DNA of 64,000 bases from NCBI GenBank assembly GCA_015178975.1, contig WHVD01000042.1:177501-241500 (forward strand), in the 5' to 3' direction. The notes under the pieces were generated by a model. It had not been told where the DNA came from and ran no database searches. It saw nothing but the letters and a program-made list of their open reading frames with translations. The translations under genes were made by a program, and so were the position numbers. Position 1 is the stretch's first letter, and each line of letters begins with the position of its first letter. Origin of the DNA: Hysterangium stoloniferum (Eukaryota; Basidiomycota; Agaricomycetes; Hysterangiales; Hysterangiaceae). Shown piece by piece: positions 10,874-21,672 of this stretch.

Positions 10874-11914
10874 TGTTAAGTTCCAGAGGTTGGGGCAGAT
10901 TTCCCAGTGGATATTCTGGATACTTCTCAGAAATATGACCATGGAGTTCCTGGAGATTAGTTCAGGGAGTATTGGAATATTACCAGAGTACAGGTTGGAC
11001 TTTGCTTCAGCTTATGTGCTGTGCCCTCATGCACTCACTAAGGTGTTCATATTTCAGAGGGCATATATATCTGGAGTGTTTACAGATACTCAGAGTTCCC
11101 AGGGGCTCTGGATGTCCAGAGTCTGGAGAGTTTTGGAAATTGAGTGGACAGAAGGGATACAAAATAATGAGATACAAACTAATTTGAAGACTAAGTCGAG
11201 AGTATGTAAAACTAAAGAGTAAGTACATGACTATGGAAGACTATATAGATGTTCCAATAATTGTACTACAGATCTAGGAGTATAATAAAAGCTATTTGGA
11301 ACTGTTTCCAAACTAAGGATATAATAACAAGTAAGATACATGAGGCACAAGGATGGGGACAGATCAGGGAACAAGAGCAAGAACAATAAACAAATGAAAG
11401 AAGATCTGTCAACCAGTCAGTTACAAAATGTGGAACAAAGAAAGTGAGTCAGAATATCCACAGATATCTGATACTATCCAGAAATGGATCCCAACACTAT
11501 AATGACTAAGTGTGTGTATTTCTGGGAAAACCATGGGTTCCAGGCAAGTTGGAACATTGGCATAGAGAGGTGATAAGGATGATCTGGTGAAGGTCAGGTC
11601 ATAGATTAAATATATATATAGGACAAATCTGGGGGAGTCCAGGCAGAGTCTAGGTGGAGTCCTGGTTGGGAAATCACTAAGGACACTTGGAGATACCAAC
11701 TGGGGAAGGGCAGAGTGTGACAGGTTCCAGGTCATAACAGGAGTGTCTAGTCAAGGGCAGAATACCAGAATGGGATTTGAGGCAAAGGGTACCTGAGGGA
11801 TGAGGGTTGGGTTCTGGTGGATTCCGGATCTTGATACTAGTCCAGAAGATAGTTCGGAACCTGATATGATTTCTGGGAAATACTCCGTGGAGTTTCCAGG
11901 AATGGATCTTCACA
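10874..11914 (+). repeat. LTR, family F, TSD gttat
   Basis: It starts TGTTAAGTTCCAG, ends CTTCACA, and is flanked by gttat at 10869-10873 and 11915-11919. It interrupts the right LTR of element C. It shares cagcttatgtgctg and a ttcagag block with the LTR at 12733, so both are assigned to one family. Confidence 0.72.
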
Positions 11915-12229
11915 GTTATAAATAAATAGGAGGGTCTCATGCATACCTACAGGATTATATACTCAGAAACAAAAGTGGTAATGAATGTAGTCACTATATG
12001 ACTCTGGCTGCTCATTTTACCCAAAAAATCTAACATAGGGACCTCAAACTGATCAGATACATTGATGCCAATTATGGTGACCTAGACAGTTGACAATCAT
12101 GTTCTGGACATATATTCTTTGAAGTAGGAGGACTGACTGCATGGGGAACACAATACCAGTCCACCATCACTCTCTTGACAACAGAAGCAGGGTACATCAC
12201 TCTGACTTGTGCAATGAAGCAAGTCCTCT

Positions 12230-13454
12230 TGTGAGAGTTATCCTAAAAAATATATCTCTGATTATATTTTACCTCCCATGCTTCTTCCTTTATTTCTACT
12301 ACATCTCACATTTGGTAGTATTTACATTAGTTCAAAGATATATGTATATCTGTGGGTACAGAGACACTTGTGGGTGTGCACACTGTAGTTTCATGTACAT
12401 TAACATGCATAGTTAGAACTCAGACACTTTTACCCCATAACCATGACTTTCCCAGACACCCTTTTTAGTGTCCTGTAAGTCATGACTGGGGTATCCTCTC
12501 AGCCATCTTGAATGGCTTTCAACTCAAACTTGAAACAACTATCTAGGTTTATACTGAATAGTTAAAGCTCGAACTATGACCAGCTCCAACTCACATTTTG
12601 CATTACTTGTATCATCCTCCCTCCCCTTAACTCATTACTTCATTAATTTACCTTTTAGAATTGTACTGCAAGGTCAATTCTATTCTCTTTTAGTCATCTT
12701 ACTGGTCTTATAGATACTAAAGTCAACTAAAGTGTTAAGTACCATGTTGAGAACTTATTCTGGAACTATCAGAAAGTGACTGGGAACTCAGAAACTTCCA
12801 AATAGGGTCAGGACATCAGCTTCAGCTTATGTGCTGCACCTCTACACAAACACTCAAAGTCCTTAATTTCAGAGATGGGATTTTATGTCAGAGGATATGG
12901 ATATTCAAAGTTCCAAAAAGTTCCAAATATTGAGCATACAGAGAGAAGGAAGGAATAAGAAACTAAGTTGATATCAGATCTAATGTAAAGTACAAATTTG
13001 CAGAAACTAAAATAAGTTTTATCGTTATTGTTCTACAAACTAAGATCACAATAAGACAGAATCAGAAGTATTCCAAAATGGGAATATAATAAGACAGACT
13101 AAGGAAAGTATTCCGAAATGGGAATACAATAAGCAAACAAGTGAATACTTGTCAGTAGACAAGTTACCAAATGCAGAACAAAGGTGAGATCTGGAAGTAT
13201 AGGAACTATGAATGTTCTGTAGTTAGAAGTCAGGATCAGATATTGAGGTGGGAAGTCAGATCAGAGACTTGAGGGTGGGGATCAGATGTTTTGGATGATA
13301 TCAGATATTGAAGTATCCAGAAATGGGCCATAACATACATAAAGCTATTTTACTATCTATAATGTACTTCAATAGTCAATATATCATAGTGTCATACCTA
13401 GACGGTCAAGATTCTTTGTATATAGAGTAGTCAGAACTTCCACGACTCTTCACA
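12230..13454 (+). repeat. Solo LTR, family B, with nested family F LTR
   Basis: It begins TGTGAGAGTTATCC, ends CGACTCTTCACA, and has cctct on the left and cttct on the right (4 of 5 matching). It separates the two RNase H pieces of the copia pseudogene. Shared family B phrases include agttagaactcagacac and gtgtcctgtaagt, also found in the copy at 22302. Confidence 0.75.
12733..13339 (+). repeat. LTR, family F, TSD taaag
   Basis: It runs from TGTTAAGTACCATG to GCCATAACATACA with taaag at 12728-12732 and 13340-13344. It is nested in the family B LTR. It is about 607 bases long, shorter than the related copy at 10874. Confidence 0.7.
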
Positions 13455-13473
13455 CTTCTAGATACACTCAGCC

Positions 13474-13764
13474 ATGGATGAAGTCAGGTACCCCCAACCA
13501 AAACCCACATTATTATGGAACAATAATGCGGGAGCCATGTCATTGATGAAAAATGTAAAAAATAACTCCAAGGTCAAACACATTGACATTTGTTATCACT
13601 ACATATGGGAGTGGGTAGAGGAGGATGACATTGAAGTACAACATATAAATTCAGCTGACAATCTAGGCAACATGTTCATGAAGCAGCTATTGCACATGCT
13701 ACATGAAAGACAATGCATTGCCATCAGGATATGTGAGCCTACTCAGTCAGGAGGAGTATTATGA
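13474..13764 (+). pseudogene. Copia RNase H C-terminal piece
   Basis: This is the longest open piece of the copia pseudogene: 96 codons with LLWNNNAGAMSLMKN (the DN-x-A block of copia RNase H), VKHIDICYHYI and INSADNLGNMFMKQL. It matches the end of a copia polyprotein. It begins after the family B LTR and ends at the stop before the LTR-less 3-prime edge. No polypurine tract or 3-prime LTR is recognisable downstream to 13940. Confidence 0.8.
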
Positions 13765-14754
13765 ATTGAGGCTTATGCAGACTCACTGGGCATGACACAA
13801 TTAAAGACTAATTCGGGCTAACAATAGCAAGTGCCATTTGCAACACAAATGTTTCTTTGTCTCACAAATTTCTTTGTTCTGATATTCTTTTGTTCCAAAA
13901 GGCACATATATGTGTACGATTCCGTAGTAAAAGCTACGTGATCTATACATGAGCTAGTCTAAAGTACCCGTACATATGTGAGGCTTGACTTAATAGTAAA
14001 TAGTAAGGGAAATATGTGGAAAGCCGGTGGGGTGCGCTTCGCCCTTGGAGAGGCTGGAGACCAAACTTATTCAGCTTTTCATCCCGCTGAAGGCGAGCTT
14101 ATTCTGGAAGAACCTGACCAGGCGTACGGTCGTATGTTTGATGTCGATCGCTCAGTGATGGATGGTGAAGGCAACGATAAGACGAGAGATATTCAAGTGT
14201 GTCTAGCGGTCTCTCGTTGACATTTTTTCCAGAGGTTAAATATGTTATCATGATGGCTGACGTGCTTCAATGAGTTTGGTATTTCCGGAGGCCTCTATGG
14301 CTAACTATCATGTGCCGCAGTGCCCGGGTTGCGGGTGGGCTGCGGAAAAGCCAGGTCACTTTTGAACTTGACGCGCCGTATGTACATACAGGTAGTTACC
14401 CAATGCACTTACACTCCCAAAGGATCCTATTGATAAAAAAAATGTGCTTATGTGTCCACGCTCTTCATGATACGCCACATCCATCCAAGTTCTCACGAAA
14501 GTAAGGTCTAGATAATTCGGAGATTGTAGGAAAACGTTATATTCCTATCTTCTTATAAATACATGGAGTTTAAGCACTGAATAGCACATTTGTATGCAAA
14601 TCACGAGGCTATTATTCCTGGTTTAAAAGAAAAAGAGAAGGACAGGATATAATAGAAACGTGTCAATCGAGATGTGCAACTGGATGCAATAACATTAACG
14701 CCTAAATGTAAAGTTATTAAGTCTCAGGAATTTGGAGAGTCTGATATAGTTTAT
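13765..14754. other. Edge of unique island, possible gene remnant
   Basis: CpG becomes frequent from about 13915, unlike the transposon block before it. A plus-strand frame at 13978-14220 (80 codons, acidic, ending DIQVCLAVSR) has even codon-like composition and could be the last exon of a truncated gene. I recognise no family and see no convincing upstream exon. Nothing else is supported here. Confidence 0.3.
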
Positions 14755-14976
14755 TTACCTGCCCAGGCGGCAGCTAGTGCTACAGAAAACATTGCCGACA
14801 GTAACATATGTTTGATGATGCCGACCTCGGGTACATCTGTGATGGTTAGGACACTGTCGGGGATGTGCACTACTGTCGGCACATGTTGGGCTAAAGCAAT
14901 CGTGCAGAGTAGTTTGCACGTCGGGAATGTGACCACAAAGGAGGTACTTTGTTCCATTGTGAACGATCAAACACAT
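14755..14976 (-). CDS. Small Cys/His-rich protein, MC...KYLxCGH family, copy 1
   Basis: The frame starts at the ATG at 14976 and encodes about 73 residues with no intron needed. It opens MCLIVHNGTKYLLCGH, then has Cys and His at regular spacing (DCFSPTCADSSAHPRQC, CTRGRHH) and ends VFCSTSCRLGR. The opening, the CGH triplet, the HP-x(2)-C step, the RHH block and the closing Cys pair align with the genes at 37605 and 38494, so the three are paralogues. It is shorter than the other two and lacks one Cys pair in the middle. The many Cys and His suggest a small zinc-binding or disulfide-stabilised protein. There is no signal peptide, so a cytosolic metal-binding fold is the more likely of the two. 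Function is unknown. A plus-strand frame on the other strand is a shadow. Confidence 0.6.
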   Translation of the reverse strand: MCLIVHNGTKYLLCGHIPDVQTTLHDCFSPTCADSSAHPRQCPNHHRCTRGRHHQTYVTVGNVFCSTSCRLGR

Positions 14977-14988
14977 CCCTGAAATCAT

Positions 14989-16688
14989 ATGAGTTAATTA
15001 TTGAGGACTACAATGAAAATGGACCAACTTTAATTGTATTTCTCTGCGGGAATGGAAAGGTGTAGTGCTTGTTGGTGCGTTGAGCGGGTCGATCTGAACT
15101 GGATGTTCACGTTAGAAGCTTAAGCAACACTTTTTATAAACATTCGAGGTCCACATCAGTGTATCCCAATACTGGCCCCAAGTGTACCAGATTTCCTCGC
15201 TATGGTTCCCGGTAGTGTCCATAGGGCACCAATATGACCAATGACACCAAAATGATCTATGTTGTTATGGTCTAGCAGTGCTGTATTGCGTAGAGACGTT
15301 CCGTGCGGAAAGAGAGGCCGAGTGATTATAGGTATAATGGGACCACGGAATGCAGCCACGAGGAAGACCATGCCGATGATGTGAAGGGTAAGCAACCTAG
15401 GAACTAAGAAAGTACACCTATACAATAATTATCCAAGTTATCACCTCTACAACTATGTATCGTGAGAGAATAGGATAATAGCAGACCGTACAAGTCGAGA
15501 CTGGAGTAGGGGACTCAATCATGCCATTTCACTCTCTTCTACTCATCTGTTGCATTCGTGTGGAAATGCCTTTAATCCGATGGGAGTACATAAGTCGAAG
15601 ATTAGTTGATAAATATTCTCCGAGTTACCGTAATCATAGATTATTAAATATGTAATATGTGTTTAGCTGATTGTTAGTACCACCGTCGTTCTGATGGATA
15701 GAATTGCCGGCACAATGGAGGTGGGCTCCAACCTTTGGCTCATGGGAGCTGGTGTCTCTAGACACAAGGCGATGTCCAGTATGTGAAAAACAGAGCTACG
15801 GGCCACAGGACCTACCGGAACACTAGAGACAACCGCTGATAGTATAACGGCACATAACCAACTCCGATACTGACCACCGGGAAACAGCACTGCTGTGACC
15901 TCCCAATTGACTCACAATATTTTAGGGTCCGCTACACCAAAACTAGTTATTAACCAAAAAGAAAATCGTGAAAACATATAATATCAATATCCTTAGCCTT
16001 AACCACGTATTACTTCTTAAAATATAATGAAAACCTCGCTAAACCTGATAGAAAATATATTTAGGATATAATGTCCCCTCAATAGCCCCTCAGGCGGTGC
16101 TACCCTCACTCCTAAGAAACATGATGATCGCTTCTCCAGTGAAGATGATGAATATTATATGCGTCACAGTACTACATGAATTTTCTGAGATGTAACACCA
16201 CTTTTAAATAATAATAGTAATTGAGGCACTTTGTCCGTGTTCTTTTGGGGAGCGCTCTCTTTTCTCCTTGGTCTCACATTATCTCACAGAATGCTTGCAG
16301 TATATTCAGCTGCCATTTTTCTCTAAGTCTCCGGCCGTTGATCTCGAAAGGAAATGGACCATTGGCGGGTCACTTCGTATCATCACTGCGATAAATTCGA
16401 TCCGGCGCATCTCTGCGATCCCTTTCTAGTAGTTATGAGTATCCCCTCGTAGAAACAACAAGACTCGGCAGCGCTCCAAATTGCTCTTGCCCAGTCTGCC
16501 CCAATGTGTGTATCAAGAGCTACACACCTTTACTCGCTTTTATGCTGGAATGCGCCAGCGCTGTCGACGCTTCAAGCCTTCTTGCTTTCTCTCGACCCAT
16601 AGCGCCGAGCTCGTTCCATTGCCTCCAGGTGTACATCTTCGAGTCCACTCAAGGCCGGTTCACTCCTCCCTGTAAAAATATACAACTA
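14989..16688. other. Unique sequence, no supported gene
   Basis: CpG-containing sequence lacks repeat matches inside the window. Minus-strand frames at 15156-15425 (89 codons, hydrophobic start) and 15663-15890 (75 codons) and a plus frame at 16481-16675 are open, but none shows a family motif or splice partners. The 16230-16680 stretch is rich in CpG and pyrimidines, as in a fungal 5-prime gene region, and is cut at 16687 by the next mobile element. A gene truncated there is possible but not shown. Confidence 0.25.
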
Positions 16689-17826
16689 CAGTCAATTAGG
16701 TCATAATGCATAAGGTCATAATGCATAAATCTAATAATGCATTGGGTTGTATTGGGAACGATGTTGGTACGCAGAGAAAATGAATGCATAACACATAGGC
16801 CGAGGAGGGCAATATGCATTACTAGGGGGAGAGAAATTAAGGTTTCAGAACTGGAATTACCGTGATAGGACAGATTGAGGCACAGCTTTCACTGGCTGCT
16901 TAGGTTTGAATTAAATAGGCTGTATTATTCATACAAATGCCAGTATGTAATGGCATTCACTGGAGACACCCCAAGGTTTTTGGAGTTAGAGAACCTTCTG
17001 AAAATCCTACTATTTGGCCAAATTTTCTAAGAATTCTTTGAACTGATAAATTGTTTGAAAATTTTAAGTTTTAATAGGATTTTACAAAGTGGAAAATCAT
17101 ATCTGAATACTTCAAATATTTGTATCAGGAAATCTGGAGAAACATCATTAGTCACAGTTTCTTGATACAAATTGTTCAGATATGATTTTCCACCTTGGAA
17201 AATCATACTAAAACTTAAAATTTTAAACAATTTATCAGTTCAAAGAATTCTTAGAAAATTTGGCCAAATATTAGGATTTTTGGAAGGTTATCAAACTCCA
17301 AAAACCTTGGGGTACCTCTAGTGATTGTGCTAAGGCATGTCAGGGCATTGATCAAATTGGTAAAACAACTGGAACAATTGGTAATCAAGTATGGGGCAAG
17401 TCCATCTGACAATCTCGAGTTGAATCATCTGCTGCACAAATTTCATGCCCATTTGGTCCACGAAGACTCCACTAACTCAAAACAAACTACTCTTGACACC
17501 TTTTTTTGGGCACACTACCGTAAGAGCTCATACTACATAGATAATGGAATATACATTTATTATCAATGGTTTCCAATCTAGAGAAAAATACAGTAGACAA
17601 CCTATTACCTTCTTAAAACTAAATCACTTTTGAAATTGTCTTTTTGCAAAAAATAATATTCTAATGAAATGTCATTTACATTGAAGACTGGCCCTAGACA
17701 ATGCCATAAACAACATATATGTCACATATTGTCACACATGTGTGACACTTCTGGTGTTGCATAAATCTCATAATGCATTGGCTGAGGGTGGGGACAAGTG
17801 TTATGCATTATGACATAATTGACCTG
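16689..17826 (+). mobile_element. DNA transposon remnant with inverted ends
   Basis: Inverted termini CAGTCAATTAGGTCATAATG and CAGGTCAATTATGTCATAAT (the latter on the opposite strand) bound 1138 bases. The left flank is tacaacta and the right flank tacaacgg, so the duplication is 6-8 bases (tacaac is exact). The empty site is seen near 18640 (ctgtaaaaaatacaatgggg), within a copy of the flanking sequence. A plus-strand frame at about 17330-17581 ends with a QTTLDTFFW-type tail, like the tails of some pogo or hAT transposases. An 8-base duplication would fit hAT, TA alone would fit pogo. Superfamily is unsettled. It is nonautonomous as it stands. Confidence 0.6.
16958..17323. repeat. Fold-back MITE nested in the transposon remnant
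   Basis: Two arms of about 165 bases are inverted copies of each other, from CACTGGAGAC/ACCCCAAGGTTTTTGGAG inward to tttgtatca(g/a)gaaa, with a spacer of about 25 bases. att flanks both ends. The arms are roughly 85-90 percent alike by eye. No coding capacity is seen; transcripts would form one long hairpin. Confidence 0.75.
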
Positions 17827-18799
17827 TACAACGGGTTTTCATGCAGGTGAGGGGGTGACAAAGCCCTTACTGAAAAATACAGCTGATGACTAAGCTACTG
17901 TAACATTCTACATAGCCAATTGTCATAAAGCTCAATGGCTTGCAACATATCCCAATAAATCCCAACATGCCCACTTTGCATCTCATTGAGGCATTATGAC
18001 AGATCCATGCTCACCAACACAGGACAAACACTTTTAACACAAGAAATGTTCCCACTTGACATGAAACCTATCTAAAAAATAAGCCATACACCTGTTGTGC
18101 CCACTAGATGTGGAATCCATCTGGTACATTTTGTGTCAAATAATGCATCCCCCCAACCTCCCAGACCCACATCTGGTAGGTTAGCATTGACTGGTACCTT
18201 GGGCTCACAACTCCTGGTACACATTCTCCTAACCTCCCAGAGTTCAGATGCCAGACCTCGGAGCCCTGCTCAAAACTCCTAGTCCATCCAAAATAACACA
18301 AAATAATTCAGCTTGGCCACTCATGGGACAACAAGTTGCAAAAGTTGGTTCACAGAACTCAAAGTCAAACATAGTTGTCTTCATAAAACCCATAGATGTA
18401 CTCAGAACATCACATTTTGAGGTACAGTGATCCATGATTCTAGTCCCAATAAACTGTGCTCCATCTACAGCTGCCACTCCACAGTATCTTTGCTAGTCCC
18501 AATACACCCTGTAAGCTCACCTCCCATTGCGCTCAAAGTTCAAAGGCAAGTGGAAATGTTGACAATGTTGAAGGGATGTGGTTTGAATATAGTAGCAGTA
18601 GTTAAGCAAATTAGAGGCAACTGGCAGGGCACATAACCTGTAAAAAATACAATGGGGTTTCATGTGAGTGAGGAGGTGACAAAGCCCTTACTAAAATACA
18701 ACCAATGACTAAGCTACTGTAATGTTCTACATAGCCAATTGTCATAAAGCTCAATGGCTTGCAACATATAACAATAAATCCCAACACTCCCTGCCAAGT
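17827..18799. repeat. Repeated segment in two direct copies
   Basis: About 150 bases are found twice in the same orientation, at 17827-17975 and 18635-18790. They share gtgacaaagcccttact, gactaagctactgtaa, cattctacatagccaattgtcataaagc and aataaatcccaaca. Between them is low-CpG sequence with no recognisable gene. The arrangement resembles the terminal direct repeats of a decayed retroelement, but no TG...CA ends were fixed. Confidence 0.5.
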
Positions 18800-19655
18800 C
18801 TGTTGCACATACCACTGTTGTACTGCCTTTAGAGCCCTCCTCTATCACTGTTCTACCACTGGACAATACTGACTTGTCCCTTAACCACCTATGGCTGTCT
18901 GCTGAATCCATGTCACCTATCACTATGGTGCTTAGCACTGAGTCACTGCTTCTCAAATTTGAGTCCCAGGTGCCACTTTCTGGCTTACAATTTGCCCCAA
19001 ACATTGTGACATCATGGTCACCTTCAAATGGCACCTTCCTACTCCCACATTCCACACTGTTCCTCCCAACCCACATTCCTCTTCATGACCCAACTCCACA
19101 CCTCGAATTAATGCACAACCAGACAACATGTCTAATTTGCCTAGAGTCTCTTCAACACTTTAGAAAGATGCTTAAGAATTTTTCTTACATGGTCATCCTG
19201 ATGACCAATTAATGGATACCCCCTTGCACATTATTCATTATCAGTACCAGTGACAGGCATTGTAGTCAATCCTATCCCAACCTGCCAACTGTTGATCTTC
19301 ATCCTGAAGCTATTGCATCAGACATTGATGCACAACTCAAATGAAGCCACTTATGAGGTGCTTTCCATTCTCCTCCACTCCCTTACTTTCAATCCCCACC
19401 TCTTGAAGTGGCCATCATAAACACTCAGAGAAGCTCCACTGTATCCACCATCTCTCCTGGTCTTGTGGATCCTCTGTCAATGATGGATACCCAATGAAGA
19501 AACCACTATCCAATATGACGTGTTCCACACTACAGTCACTGACCTGGTACAGTCAGACTGAGGTTCCCTCATGATCAAGCTTGATCTTGAACAGGTCTTT
19601 CATCACATTCCCATTCATCCTGCTGACTGGCTTCTCCTCAGTTTTCATTGGGAAG

Positions 19656-20467
19656 TGTTAGGAGACTGGAAAACCTGCTGGGCTCCAGACCCTATCCTAC
19701 ATGCACCCAACTCACTATATCAAGTTACAGCTAAACCAGAAAACCTGCTGGGACCCAGACATCAAGCCTGTCTACACCCGACCCTCTGTGTCTCACACAA
19801 CAGTCACCAGACCCTGCTGCGACCCATGCACATCAAAGCTTGTCTATGTCCAACCCCATTCCATGCACCAGTCACCAGGCTGGACCGAGATTACCCAACA
19901 GCTCTCTAACTGAGCCCCATTCCCATTATGGTCTAATGACCTGTCATGTTTCAGACTCGACCTCCATTCTGTTCTGCCCCTAACACCTAATTTGGTGTTT
20001 ACTTATCTCATTTCATGATTACTTGTTTGGATCTCATTATTACTGGATTTGGTACTGCATACATTCTACAGTCTATATAAACTAGCTAATGTTGTACATA
20101 CAATCTGGTCAGAAAATCAACTAAGTTTTCAGACTAAGTCCTCCCCCAGTTACTTAGCATATACCCGCCCCATCCCCATCTTACAATGCTAATGACCTCA
20201 TTGGAGCCCACAGGCTTTCTGACTGGTCCCCACTCCATCCCCATCACTCATATCACAATGCTCACTATTGACCTTGTCAGAGCCTGTGGGCTTTCCGACT
20301 GGTCTTCAACCTATCAACTACACCTGGACTCCCCAGGTTTCCTGTCCACCTGTTTGAAATTGGACACTATGATTTCACAAGGGTGCAGCTTATAAGCTGA
20401 AGCCAAGTCCTACCAGATTACCTGCAGGTTTCTCTGGAAACCCTTCACTAAGCTCTGCATGCACCCT
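19656..20467 (-). repeat. LTR, family A (reverse), right end lost
   Basis: It begins TGTTAGGAGACTGG just after the codons for H-W-E of the reverse transcriptase. It resembles the copy at 6229, but holds the intact site aaactagctaatg that the MITE later occupied in that copy. The expected CACCTTAACA end is replaced by caccctat, and about 45 bases of the host gene are gone, so a deletion removed the junction. Confidence 0.7.
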
Positions 20468-20500
20468 ATATATTCAATCTTTTTTCTGAGGGCCTTCACT

Positions 20501-20641
20501 GGATTTTGGAGTGTCACCTATTAAAGGTATAGAAAAGAATTGGCCCAGCCTGGGATTGAACCAAAAACCTCTGGCTATATATACCAGTGCTCTTAACCAC
20601 TGAGCTACTGGACCTGGTGTTATATTATGGATTATGTGTAT
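20501..20641 (-). mobile_element. tRNA-derived SINE-like insert
   Basis: On the minus strand this stretch matches 60720-60850. A shared head (taatccataatataaca), a tRNA-like cloverleaf, and a shared tail (caattcttttctataccttTAATA) are present in both. A short tRNA-headed unit in two unrelated places is what a SINE would give. Target duplications were not resolved. Confidence 0.5.
20542..20614 (-). tRNA. tRNA-like cloverleaf, loop ATATATA
   Basis: On the minus strand every arm pairs: acceptor GGTCCAG/CTGGGCC, D stem GCTC/GAGC with loop AGTGGTTAA, anticodon stem CTGGT/GCCAG with loop ATATATA, and T arm TTTGG-TTCAATC-CCAGG. The loop would put ATA at 34-36, a Tyr-type anticodon rarely used in nuclear genes. 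It is more likely a SINE head or a tRNA pseudogene than a cellular tRNA, but the fold is complete. Confidence 0.55.
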
Positions 20642-20840
20642 TGTTACAACCGGAAATACTGCCAGACTCCAGGCACTAACTTATGTACATGCACCCACAC
20701 CCTACATGCACCAATTATCAGTTTACTGGAAAACCTGCCAGACTCTGTACATCAGACCTGTCCACACTTGACCTTCATTACTTCATGTATCAGTCACCAG
20801 AATACCTGCTGGACTCTGCTCAATTACCCCCATTTAGTGT
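20642..20840 (-). repeat. Truncated family A LTR (reverse)
   Basis: It begins TGTTACAACCGGAAATAC, follows the family A reverse sequence for about 190 bases (ccagactccaggcactaact, cctgctggactctg), then loses similarity near 20835. It lies just left of the complete copy at 20886. Confidence 0.6.
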
Positions 20841-20885
20841 TACTTTACTCCCTCTCTAATACCCTCAAAGACATCATTGGCAAGC

Positions 20886-21672
20886 TGTTAGGGTATGTAC
20901 ACGGCGGGTCTCTGGAGAAACCTGCGGGATATCCGGTAGGACTTGGCTTCAGCTTATAGGCTGCGCCCTCACTAGATCGTGTTGTCCAATTTCAGACAGG
21001 TGGACGGGAATCCCAGGGAGTCCGGGTGGGGGTCATGGGTCATGAGTTGAGATGGGTAAGAGAGATAGATGTGCCAGAGCCCGTGGGCTCCGACTAGTGT
21101 GAGTGGTGTAATTCAAGTAGGAGTTTAGAGCAGAAAATGTATTAGATTACTGGGGGGAATCTAAGCCGATTTTCTGACTGGATTGTATGTACAACATCTG
21201 CCAGTTTAAATAGACTGTGGAGTGAATGTTATACCGAATCCAGTAATGATGAAACGAAACAAGCAAAACATAAAATGGGAATAGTAAACACCAAATTTGG
21301 TGTTAGGAATGGGACAAAACGGAGTGGAGTCCGAATAGTGACAAATCATAAACCATAATGGGAAACAGAGCGGGAGCGGAGTCCAAATCGTGACAGGTCA
21401 TTTGACTAAAATGGGAACAGGGCTCTGTTAGAGGGGTGATGGGTTTTCTGAGTGGGGTCCAGTGACTGACGTGCAGGATGAGGTCAGATATAGACAGAGA
21501 CGGAGTCCAGTGGGTTTTCCGGTGACTGAAACACAACGTAATGAAGTCGAACATAGAAAAGTCTGACGTATGGAGTTTGGTGGGAATTCTGGTAAACTGA
21601 TAATGGGTACGTATAGGGCGTGGGTGTGTATAAGTTAGTGCCCGGAGTCTGGCAGGATTTCCAGTCATAACA
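20886..21672 (+). repeat. Solo LTR, family A, TSD caagc
   Basis: This clean 787-base copy runs from TGTTAGGGTATG to CCAGTCATAACA with caagc at 20881-20885 and 21673-21677. It is the best reference copy of family A in the window. It carries the palindrome aaacaccaaatttggtgtt near 21288 and a TATA-like element in the R region. Confidence 0.88.

Larger units (their letters stand above)
6184..12035 (-). mobile_element. Non-autonomous LTR element C with nested insertions
   Basis: Left LTR 6184-10059 and right LTR 10797-12035 share their outer sequences: TTAACTTTTTGG, then agacctatagaggatgag, then actctggctgctca and AATCTAACA. taggg stands on both sides (6179-6183 and 12036-12040). Without the nested LTRs each LTR is only about 200 bases long. 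The internal region (10060-10796) is 737 bases: a minus-strand gag remnant with a zinc knuckle, and a 48-base tandem repeat. No protease, integrase or reverse transcriptase is present, so movement would have depended on another element. The left LTR was later hit by two family A LTRs, the right one by a family F LTR. Confidence 0.78.
4990..13764 (+). pseudogene. Ty1/copia pol pseudogene, host of nested inserts
   Basis: Plus-strand copia pieces in order are as follows. At 4990-5340 is the end of integrase (KPDISHLHPIGC, then VIGYFSRDAYHLYDP and SRHVIFEEGTG). At 5760-6183 is reverse transcriptase (LNKFRMADCNP, MYADIATCPDLSYAVSTLAKY, HWNALTHVLQYINGTLHYK). At 12041-12229 is RNase H (YIDANYGDL, LLTTEAGY). 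At 13460-13764 is the end of RNase H (LLWNNNAGAM, VKHIDICYHY, INSADNLGNMF). Removing element C (6184-12035) and one taggg rejoins the codons for Y-W-N-M-H-R-D-L-K-L-I. Most of the reverse transcriptase core is missing between 5400 and 5760. Stops are frequent and the copy is dead. Confidence 0.88.

Noticed and set aside
14674-14982. Plus-strand 102-codon frame over the Cys/His-rich gene
   Set aside because: The opposite strand carries the conserved MC...KYLxCGH pattern; the plus frame shows no family motif.
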